This document shows, piece by piece, positions 1 to 5,752 of a DNA stretch of 12,268 nucleotides. The translations under genes were made by a program, and so were the position numbers. Each line of letters begins with the position of its first letter. Position 1 is the first letter of the stretch. The notes under the pieces were generated by a model, which saw only the letters and a list, made by a program, of their open reading frames with translations, searched no databases and was not told where the DNA came from. Location of the stretch: assembly GCA_934591725.1 (NCBI GenBank), contig CAKTPR010000063.1:1-12268 (forward strand), written 5' to 3'. Source of the DNA: an uncultured Oscillospiraceae bacterium. GTDB lineage: Bacteria > Bacillota > Clostridia > Oscillospirales > Oscillospiraceae.

Positions 1-354
1 AGCACCGTGCCGCTGCCGGGGGCAGAGGAAGGCACGGTGCTTTTCCGCAGCCGCAGGCTTTGCGGGGCCAAGCGAACGCGGACCCGCAAAGGCTAAATGC
101 GGCAAGGTGGTGAGCACCGTGCCGCTGCCGGGGGCAGAGGAAGGCACGGTGCTTTTCCGCAGCCGCAGGCTTTGCGGGGCCAAGCGAACGCGGACCCGCA
201 AAGGCTAAATGCGGCAAGGTGGTGAGCACCGCGCCGCTGCCGGGGGCAGAGGAAGGCACGGCGCTTTTCCGCAGCCGCAGGCTTTGCGGGGCCAAGCGAA
301 CGCGAGCACGCAAAGGCTAAACGCGGCAAGGCGGTGAGCACCGCGCCGCTGCCG
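1..354. repeat. 112-bp GC-rich tandem repeat array, 3.16 copies
   Basis: Three complete 112-bp units (1-112, 113-224, 225-336) and an 18-bp partial unit (337-354) stand head to tail with no spacers. Units 1 and 2 are identical; unit 3 carries a few substitutions, mostly T to C. Each unit holds a dyad at its start (in unit 1, 1-11 AGCACCGTGCC with 31-41 GGCACGGTGCT, followed by a short T run) and a second one (55-66 AGGCTTTGCGGG with 83-94 CCCGCAAAGGCT, one mismatch). The unit length is not a multiple of three, so a peptide frame would not be kept from copy to copy, which argues against coding. The array starts at the window edge and may continue to the left. It could be a structured intergenic element, a terminator cluster or a recombination hotspot; I cannot name a known family. 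Confidence 0.93.
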
Positions 355-389
355 ACAGAAACAGTATCATATTTATGTTTGAAAATGTA

Positions 390-418
390 TTGCAAACCGC
401 CGCAATATACTGTAAAAT
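390..418 (+). promoter_or_regulatory. Predicted sigma-A-type promoter for the DUF2752 unit
   Basis: A -35 box TTGCAA (390-395), a 17-bp spacer and a -10 box TAAAAT (413-418) lie in AT-rich sequence just after the GC-rich repeat array. A 7-bp inverted repeat, ACAGTAT (361-367) with ATACTGT (407-413), reaches the start of the -10 box, and TTGC/GCAA (390-393, 402-405) brackets part of the spacer. Either could be an operator, but both are short. Confidence 0.55.
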
Positions 419-469
419 AGTTTTGATATTAAGTAAACACCGGACAAACGGTTGACGGCGAGGACGACG

Positions 470-493
470 ATGATCGAGCCTGCTTCTGCTTAA
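470..493 (+). CDS. Seven-codon leader ORF (MIEPASA) ahead of the DUF2752 gene
   Basis: An ATG at 470 has GAGG (460-463) six bases upstream, reads MIEPASA and stops at TAA 491-493. The next gene's ATG begins at 495, one base later. The larger gene has no recognisable Shine-Dalgarno of its own, so ribosomes finishing this leader could re-initiate there (translational coupling). The initiation context at 451-472 resembles that of the gene starting at 5753: GTTGACGG, then a GAGGA-type purine block, then ATGA. The peptide itself need have no function. Chance occurrence is possible for so short an ORF. Confidence 0.4.
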   Translation: MIEPASA

Positions 494-494
494 C

Positions 495-893
495 ATGATG
501 AAAAAAAGAAAGCTCCTGCGGGTCATTGCCGCGATAGTGCTCCCCGCCGCGGCGGTCGCCGCCGCTTTGTATCTGGGCATTCGTTTCAGACCCGCTCTCC
601 GCTGCCCGTTCTATGCCCTCACAGGGCTGTACTGTCCGGGCTGCGGCACATGCAGGGCGCTGGTGGATATCTTTCACGGACGCCTTGCGGAAGCGTTTTC
701 TCATAATATGCTGCTGTTCATATTGGGCATTCCCGCGCTCATAGTTTTTATACATGAATATGTCCGCGTGTTCATTTTCACACGGCTGCGCCCGGTGTAT
801 CTGTCCCAGCCTGTCTGGCTGATGTGCGTGGTTCTGACCTTTTCTTTCTGGGTGCTGAGAAACCTCCCCGCATTCAGTGTTCTCGCGCCTTAA
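495..893 (+). CDS. DUF2752 family membrane protein
   Basis: A 132-residue protein with the hallmarks of the DUF2752 family: CPF at 37-39, the Cys-rich motif CPGCGTCR at 47-54 after a Thr-Gly pair, a downstream Asn at 71, and a terminal Arg-Asn pair at 122-123. Hydrophobic segments at about 9-29, 72-97 and 105-121 predict an integral membrane protein with two or three helices and a basic N-terminus. The family's function is not established; the conserved cysteines suggest metal binding or a redox role, but that is inference. The ATG at 495 is the first possible start after an in-frame TGA at 471; a second ATG follows at 498. No own ribosome binding site is visible. It probably forms one transcript with the zinc-ribbon gene 40 bp downstream. 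Confidence 0.85.
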   Translation: MMKKRKLLRVIAAIVLPAAAVAAALYLGIRFRPALRCPFYALTGLYCPGCGTCRALVDIFHGRLAEAFSHNMLLFILGIPALIVFIHEYVRVFIFTRLRPVYLSQPVWLMCVVLTFSFWVLRNLPAFSVLAP

Positions 894-920
894 AGCGTCC
901 ATCATTCAATAAAGAGATAT

Positions 921-927
921 AAAGGAG
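921..927 (+). promoter_or_regulatory. Strong ribosome binding site of the zinc-ribbon gene
   Basis: AAAGGAG lies six bases before the ATG at 934. It contrasts with the missing site in front of the preceding gene, so the second gene of the pair has independent, strong translation initiation. Confidence 0.75.
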
Positions 928-933
928 AAAAAG

Positions 934-1254
934 ATGAGCTATTGTGTTAATTGCGGAGCGCCGCTGCCCGACGGCACACGCTACTGCAGCTATTGCGGTG
1001 CCCTGCAGGTCGCTCCGTCCCCCTATGGTCAGTCCCCTGTTCCGCGGTATTCTACCGGCGGGCTTGTCGCGTGGGGAATAGTCACGCTGCTTCTGTGCAC
1101 GATCCCCGGTATTGTTGCGCTGGTCAAGGTCGGCAACATCAACAACGCCAGAACCGTTGAGGAACAGCAGCGGGCAATATCTGATGTCAAGACCTGGTGC
1201 ACCGTCGGCACTGTTCTCGGCGCCGCACTTTTCTTTGTGATCAGCCTGCTGTAA
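934..1254 (+). CDS. Zinc-ribbon plus dispanin (CD225)-like small membrane protein
   Basis: A 106-residue protein. The N-terminus is a compact zinc ribbon with CxxC at 4-7 and CxxC at 18-21. A Pro/Ser/Tyr-rich linker (about 26-41) follows. Two hydrophobic segments at about 43-65 and 86-106 are separated by a short charged loop. The layout of first helix, Gly-Ile-Val-Ala-Leu-Val, Asn/Ala-rich loop, Trp and second helix resembles the CD225/dispanin fold seen in many bacterial small membrane proteins. The role is unknown. The zinc ribbon probably faces the cytoplasm. It follows the DUF2752 gene closely, and a terminator lies 19 bp after its stop. The dispanin assignment is by pattern only; a generic two-helix protein with a zinc ribbon is the alternative. 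Confidence 0.75.
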   Translation: MSYCVNCGAPLPDGTRYCSYCGALQVAPSPYGQSPVPRYSTGGLVAWGIVTLLLCTIPGIVALVKVGNINNARTVEEQQRAISDVKTWCTVGTVLGAALFFVISLL

Positions 1255-1273
1255 CATCATAGCCTCATATGGG

Positions 1274-1320
1274 AAACACGGTGCAGCCATCCGAAAGGAT
1301 GAACTGCACCGTGTTTTTTT
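1274..1320 (+). terminator. Rho-independent terminator between convergent operons
   Basis: A perfect 13-bp stem (1274-1286 with 1304-1316) is capped by an inner CATCC/GGATG stem closed by a GAAA tetraloop (1293-1296). A T run continues to 1320. It ends the + strand unit 19 bp after the zinc-ribbon stop and lies only 5 bp from the stop of the convergent ABC gene. On the minus strand the hairpin is followed by TTT then CCC, so it could also act weakly for the ABC operon. Confidence 0.93.
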
Positions 1321-1324
1321 GCGC

Positions 1325-3250
1325 TTATTCAAGCTCGAACGCGCCGGTGTAGAGCTGATAGTAGGTGCCCTTTTCCTCAAGCAGCTTTTCATGGCTGCCG
1401 CGCTCGATGATACGTCCGTGGTCGAGCACCATGATGACGTCCGAGTTGCGCACGGTGGAGAGACGGTGGGCAATGACAAACACCGTTCTGCCCTCCATGA
1501 GCTTATCCATACCGCGCTGGACGATGGCCTCGGTACGGGTGTCGATGGAGCTTGTGGCTTCATCGAGGATCATGACCGGGGGATCGGCGACCGCGGCGCG
1601 CGCGATGGCGATAAGCTGGCGCTGTCCCTGAGAGAGGTTCGCACCGTTGTTGGTGAGCATGGTGTCATAGCCGTCGGGCAGGCGGCTGATGAAGTCGTCC
1701 GCACCGGCGAGGACTGCGGCCTCGCAGCACTCATCGTCGGTCGCGTCGAGACGGCCATAGCGGATGTTGTCCATGACAGAGCCGGTGAAGAGGTTCGTGT
1801 CCTGAAGGACGAGACCGAGGGAGCGGCGCAGGTCGGCCTTCTTTATCTTGTTGACGTTTATGCCGTCATAGCGGATCTTGCCGTCGGCGATGTCATAGAA
1901 GCGGTTGATGAGGTTCGTTATCGTGGTCTTGCCTGCACCGGTCGCACCGACAAAGGCGACCTTCTGTCCCGGCTCTGCGTAGACGCTGACGTCATGCAGC
2001 ACATCCTTGCCCTCGACATAGGCAAAATCGACGTCGGTCAGGCGAACGTCGCCGCGCAGGGGAGTATAGGTCAGGCTGCCGTCGCCGTGGGGGTGCTTCC
2101 ACGCCCATTTGCCGGTGCGCTCTGGCGTCTCGGTCAGGCTGCCGTCGGCGTTCTCGGTGACGTTCACGAGCGTGACATAGCCGTCGTCCGTCTCAGGCTT
2201 CTGATCCATCAGGGCGAAGACGCGTCCTGCGCCCGCACCTGCCATGACGATGGAGTTTATCTGCTGGGAGAGGGTATTGACATTGCCGGTGAACTGCTTC
2301 GCCATATTGAGGAACGGGACAAGGATGCTGATGCTGAAGGCCTTGCCGGAAAGGCTGAGGTTCGGCGCACCCGTCAGCAGCAGTACGCCGCCGACCAGTG
2401 CAAGCACAACATAGAGGATGTTGCCGATGTTGCCGATGATCGGGCCGAGAATGCCGGCGTAGGTATGCGCCTTGAAGCTGTCGTCGCAGAGCTTGTCGTT
2501 TATGCGGTCGAAGTCCTCAATGCTCTGCTCCTCATGGCAGAAGACCTTGATTACCTTCTGGCCGTTCATCATCTCCTGCACGAAGCCTTCGGTATCGGCA
2601 ACGGAGCGCTGCTGCTTCACAAAGTAGCGCGCAGAGCCGCCGCCGAAGCGCTTTGCGACGAAGAACATAAGCACTACGCCTGCAAGCAGGATGAGCGTCA
2701 TCCATACGCTGAAGTACAGCATGATCGCGAGCACGACCAGCACTATCGCGCCGGACTGGATAAGCGTCGGCAGCGACTGGCTGATGAGCATACGCAGTGT
2801 GTCGATATCATTGGTGTAGTGGCTCATGATATCGCCGTGCTGATGGGTGTCGAAATAGCTGATGGGCAGATCCTGCATGTCGTCGAACATTTCGCTGCGG
2901 AGCTTGTCAAGATAGCCCTGGGTCATGTATGCCATGAGCTGGGTATAGGCCGTCATGGATATCAGCGAGAGCACGTACAGCACCGCAAGCAGCGTGATGT
3001 ACGGGATGATCTCCGCCTTGGCGGAAGCCCAGTCACCGCTGAGGTACCATTTTTCTATTACGGCCAGCACGTTCTGCAGGAACAGCGACGGGATCGAGGA
3101 CACGACCGCCGAGAACAGTATGCAGAACATTGTCAGCGGCGCCATCACGGGGTAATACTCGAACAGCTTCTTTACCGCTCTGCCGAGAGCCTTGGGGTCG
3201 GCTGCGCCCATCGCGCCGCCCTGGGGTCTGCCTTTGCGCATATTACTCAT
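1325..3250 (-). CDS. ABC exporter half-transporter, consensus-site subunit (permease-ATPase)
   Basis: The ATG at 3250 gives 641 residues. A longer in-frame start at 3322 exists, but GGAGG at 3259-3263 sits 8 bases before 3250 and the extra 24 residues would lie inside the preceding gene. The N-terminal half is a type I exporter membrane domain of about six helices (residues 40-330). An insert of about 45 residues rich in Thr, Trp and Gly (about 365-415) precedes the ATPase domain and recurs in one branch of these transporters. ATPase motifs are Walker A GATGAGKT 435-442, Q-loop Gln483, signature LSQGQ 539-543, Walker B with Asp563 and Glu564, and switch His595. Catalytic Glu and His are both present, so this subunit should carry the hydrolytic Walker site. 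Its start overlaps the upstream ABC gene by 8 bp, fitting a heterodimer. Substrate unknown; lipid or drug export is typical. Confidence 0.93.
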   Translation of the reverse strand: MSNMRKGRPQGGAMGAADPKALGRAVKKLFEYYPVMAPLTMFCILFSAVVSSIPSLFLQNVLAVIEKWYLSGDWASAKAEIIPYITLLAVLYVLSLISMTAYTQLMAYMTQGYLDKLRSEMFDDMQDLPISYFDTHQHGDIMSHYTNDIDTLRMLISQSLPTLIQSGAIVLVVLAIMLYFSVWMTLILLAGVVLMFFVAKRFGGGSARYFVKQQRSVADTEGFVQEMMNGQKVIKVFCHEEQSIEDFDRINDKLCDDSFKAHTYAGILGPIIGNIGNILYVVLALVGGVLLLTGAPNLSLSGKAFSISILVPFLNMAKQFTGNVNTLSQQINSIVMAGAGAGRVFALMDQKPETDDGYVTLVNVTENADGSLTETPERTGKWAWKHPHGDGSLTYTPLRGDVRLTDVDFAYVEGKDVLHDVSVYAEPGQKVAFVGATGAGKTTITNLINRFYDIADGKIRYDGINVNKIKKADLRRSLGLVLQDTNLFTGSVMDNIRYGRLDATDDECCEAAVLAGADDFISRLPDGYDTMLTNNGANLSQGQRQLIAIARAAVADPPVMILDEATSSIDTRTEAIVQRGMDKLMEGRTVFVIAHRLSTVRNSDVIMVLDHGRIIERGSHEKLLEEKGTYYQLYTGAFELE

Positions 3251-5006
3251 CGTCCTCACCTCCGCTCGTCTGCTGTTCATAGGTCTCGCGGTATATCGCG
3301 CTGTGTGCCATGAGTTCCTCATGCGTGCCCATGTCGGCGATGCGTCCGTTGTCCATGACGATTATCATGTCCGCGTCCTGCACGGAAGCGATGCGCTGGG
3401 CAATGATGATCTTCGTCGTCTCCGGGATATATTCGCGGAAGCCCGCGCGTATCATTGCGTCGGTACGGGTATCGACGGCGCTGGTGGAATCGTCAAGGAT
3501 GAGTATTTTCGGCTTCTTGAGCAGCGCCCGCGCGATACACAGTCTCTGCTTCTGACCGCCTGAGACGTTCGTGCCGCCCTGCTCGATGTGGGAATCGTAG
3601 CCGTCCGGGAAGGAGCGGACAAACTCATCCGCCTGCGCAAGCTTACAGGCCTCGATGAGCTCTTCATCGGTCGCGTCGGGGTTGCCCCAGCGCAGGTTCT
3701 CCTTTATCGTCCCGGAGAAGAGCAGGTTCTTTTGCAGCACGACCGCAACGGACGAGCGCAGTGCTTCAAGGTCGTACTCGCGCACGTCCCTGCCGCCGAC
3801 GCGGACGGTGCCCTCGGTCGTGTCATACAGGCGCGGGATGAGCTGCACCAGCGTCGACTTGCTCGAACCCGTGCCGCCGAGGATACCGACGGTCATGCCG
3901 GAGTCGATATGCAGGTTTATCCCGGCAAGGGCAAACTTCTGCGCCTTGGCGGAGTATTTGAAGGAGACGTTTTCAAAATCGACGGAGCCGTCTTTTATCT
4001 CCGTGACTGCGTCCTCAGGTGAGGACAGGGACGGAGTTTCGTCCAGCACCTCGCAGATACGGCGCGCGGACTCGGCGGACATCGTCAGCATGACATAGAC
4101 AAACGAGAGCATCATGAGCGACATGAGTATCTGGAAGCCATAGGTCAGCATGGCAGATATCTGGCCGACATCGATGAGCGTGCCGCCGCTCGTGATGATG
4201 AGCTTCGAGCCGACGGTCAGGATGAAGATCATGTTGAAGTATATGCACAGCTGCATGAGCGGGTTATTGAGCGCGACGACGCGTTCGGCATACGTGAAGT
4301 CCTTGCAGATATCGCGCGAGGCATGGCCGAACTTATCCTTCTCGTAGTCCTCGCGGGCAAAGCCCTTGACCACGCGCATCGCGCGCACGTTCTCTTCAAT
4401 GGATTCATTGAGCCGGTCATACTTCTTGAACACCGCGCGGAACGCGGGCATGGCCGTCTTCGCGATAAGGAAAAGGCCGAACACCAGCACGGGTATGACT
4501 ATCACAAAGGTCAGCGCAAGCTTGCCGCCCATGATAAACGCCATGATGACCGCAAACAGGAACATCAGCGGCGAACGCACCGCCATGCGGATAAGCATCA
4601 TGAAGGACATCTGCACGTTGCTTATATCCGTGGTCATGCGCGTCACGAGCGAGGCCGAGGAGAAGCGGTCTATATTCTCAAATGAGAAGCTCTGTATGCG
4701 CGCAAACATATCGTGCCGCAGGTTCTTTGCGTAGCCGGAGGAGGCCTTCGCGCAGGTGACCGCGGCGACGGAGCCGCAGCCGAGCGAGGCCAGAGCCATC
4801 GCCACGAGCAGCAGCCCCTGCTTCACAACGTCATGCAGCCCGGCAGCCTCCTGCCCGGCAGCGGAAAAGGCCTTTATCGCATTCACGAGATCGGCCGTGA
4901 AAAACGGGATCAGCACTTCAAAAAATACCTCGCCCGTTATAAATATCAGCGTCAGGATCGTGGGCTTTTTATATTCCCGCAGACTCTGCGCAAGCTTCTT
5001 TATCAC
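3243..5006 (-). CDS. ABC exporter half-transporter, degenerate-site subunit (permease-ATPase)
   Basis: A 587-residue half-transporter with an N-terminal exporter membrane domain (about 15-310) and a C-terminal ATPase. Motifs: Walker A GGTGSSKST 377-385, Q-loop Gln425, signature VSGGQ 481-485, Walker B with Asp505 and Asp506, D-loop SAVD 509-512. Position 506 is Asp where the catalytic Glu is expected, and 537 is Gln where the switch His is expected. This is the pattern of the degenerate subunit in heterodimeric exporters such as TM287/288 or BmrC/D. The start is GTG at 5006; the AAAGG at 5021-5025 is rather far upstream, and tiny ORFs from ATGs at 5020 and 5014 end in a TGA that overlaps the GTG, so coupling is possible. 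It follows marR by 82 bp and overlaps the next ABC gene. Confidence 0.93.
   Translation of the reverse strand: MIKKLAQSLREYKKPTILTLIFITGEVFFEVLIPFFTADLVNAIKAFSAAGQEAAGLHDVVKQGLLLVAMALASLGCGSVAAVTCAKASSGYAKNLRHDMFARIQSFSFENIDRFSSASLVTRMTTDISNVQMSFMMLIRMAVRSPLMFLFAVIMAFIMGGKLALTFVIVIPVLVFGLFLIAKTAMPAFRAVFKKYDRLNESIEENVRAMRVVKGFAREDYEKDKFGHASRDICKDFTYAERVVALNNPLMQLCIYFNMIFILTVGSKLIITSGGTLIDVGQISAMLTYGFQILMSLMMLSFVYVMLTMSAESARRICEVLDETPSLSSPEDAVTEIKDGSVDFENVSFKYSAKAQKFALAGINLHIDSGMTVGILGGTGSSKSTLVQLIPRLYDTTEGTVRVGGRDVREYDLEALRSSVAVVLQKNLLFSGTIKENLRWGNPDATDEELIEACKLAQADEFVRSFPDGYDSHIEQGGTNVSGGQKQRLCIARALLKKPKILILDDSTSAVDTRTDAMIRAGFREYIPETTKIIIAQRIASVQDADMIIVMDNGRIADMGTHEELMAHSAIYRETYEQQTSGGEDDE
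3259..3263 (-). promoter_or_regulatory. Ribosome binding site fixing the start of the second ABC gene
   Basis: GGAGG on the minus strand, inside the last codons of the upstream ABC gene, lies eight bases before the ATG at 3250. It decides against the longer in-frame ORF beginning at 3322. Confidence 0.8.
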
Positions 5007-5088
5007 TTTCGCATTCGCATCCTTTCTTTAGGGCGTCACCGCATAATACGGCTGCGGCATCTGCCGGATAATTTGCTGCCGCCTATGA

Positions 5089-5556
5089 TTATACATTGCT
5101 GCCTATATTACCGTCTATATATTTGAGCGCATTGTTTACCATTACATCGGTGATGGAAATGAGCTGGGCGCGCTCTTCCTCGCTCAGCCCCTCGCAGAGA
5201 CTCTCGAAGGCTATCTCGTCCGCCTCGGCCATGCGCTGACCCAGTCCCTGTGCCTTCTCGGCGGAGCGGACGCATTTATAGCGCCGATCCTGCTCGCTGC
5301 GGCAGCAGCTTATATAGCCCTTTTTTTCGAGCCGCTTGAGTATCTCGGTCATGGTCGGGTGGGAGACGTGGCTGACATTCTCAAGGTCGCGCTGGTTTAT
5401 CTCGCGCGTCTCGCTTTTTTCCAGCTTGTGCAGCTCGCACAGCACAAAAAGCTGGACGCCGGTCAGCCCCTCGCCGCTCATATAATCGTCTATCTGTTTC
5501 TTCATCGCCCGGTGGAGTATCGAGAACCGTACCCCCCGCGGCGGCGCCTCTTTCAA
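5089..5556 (-). CDS. MarR family transcriptional regulator
   Basis: A 155-residue winged-helix regulator. The dimerisation helix is at about 9-27. The helix-turn-helix lies at about 52-80, with the recognition helix around SHPTMTEILKRLEKKG (65-80). The wing carries the family's Asp-Arg-Arg at 90-92, and C-terminal dimerisation helices follow at about 105-147. The start is TTG at 5556, supported by GGGGGTG seven bases upstream; the first internal ATG (codon 18) would cut into the first helix. It is the first gene of a minus-strand operon with the two ABC subunits and probably represses that operon, releasing when a ligand, often an aromatic or toxic compound, binds. A palindrome covers its promoter. 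Ligand unknown. Confidence 0.92.
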   Translation of the reverse strand: MKEAPPRGVRFSILHRAMKKQIDDYMSGEGLTGVQLFVLCELHKLEKSETREINQRDLENVSHVSHPTMTEILKRLEKKGYISCCRSEQDRRYKCVRSAEKAQGLGQRMAEADEIAFESLCEGLSEEERAQLISITDVMVNNALKYIDGNIGSNV

Positions 5557-5577
5557 CGTATAGCACCCCCTGTAAAA

Positions 5578-5603
5578 ATAATAAGTAGTGTGCTACCTAT
5601 TAT
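5578..5603. promoter_or_regulatory. Putative MarR operator palindrome
   Basis: The 11-base arms ATAATAAGTAG (5578-5588) and CTACCTATTAT (5593-5603) are inverted repeats with one mismatch, separated by TGTG. The site covers most of the -10 box and the expected start point of the marR promoter, the classic place for autorepression. Binding by this MarR is inferred from position and symmetry. Confidence 0.75.
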
Positions 5604-5626
5604 ATCCGCGGCAATTTTTTTGTCAA
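5599..5626 (-). promoter_or_regulatory. Consensus promoter of the marR-ABC operon
   Basis: Read on the minus strand, TTGACA (5621-5626), a 16-bp spacer and TATAAT (5599-5604) are both perfect consensus boxes. Transcription would start near 5592, inside the palindrome, leaving a leader of about 36 bases before the TTG start. A perfect promoter under a palindromic operator suggests tight repression and strong induction. Confidence 0.85.
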
Positions 5627-5678
5627 TGAGCAATCGCAACAAAACACGCCGAAATGTCCGGAGATGTTTTCGGAAATG

Positions 5679-5707
5679 TTGACAAAGCTCCATATATCTG
5701 TTAATCT
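5679..5707 (+). promoter_or_regulatory. Predicted promoter of the TIM barrel-Nudix gene
   Basis: TTGACA (5679-5684), a 17-bp spacer and TAATCT (5702-5707) lie 46 bp before the start codon at 5753. An inverted repeat CCGAAA (5649-5654) with TTTCGG (5668-5673) sits just upstream of the -35 box and could be an activator or operator site. Confidence 0.65.
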
Positions 5708-5752
5708 ATATTGAATTTTTTATTAACAGAATGTTGACGGGAGGAGACGGCG

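Noticed and set aside
1..354. CRISPR array
   Set aside because: The 112-bp units are contiguous and nearly identical, with no unique spacers, and no cas genes are in the window.
1319..3313. A 664-codon open frame on the + strand opposite the ABC gene
   Set aside because: It is antisense to a full ABC transporter with all motifs. Its translation is low-complexity His/Arg/Asp-rich and resembles no family, which is typical of the reverse frame of GC-rich genes.
3251..3322. Longer N-terminus for the second ABC subunit
   Set aside because: The extra 24 residues lie inside the upstream gene, and the ribosome binding site at 3259-3263 serves the ATG at 3250.
5007..5088. Attenuator between marR and the first ABC gene
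   Set aside because: Short GCGGCA/TGCCGC complementarity exists, but no T run or convincing alternative fold could be supported.
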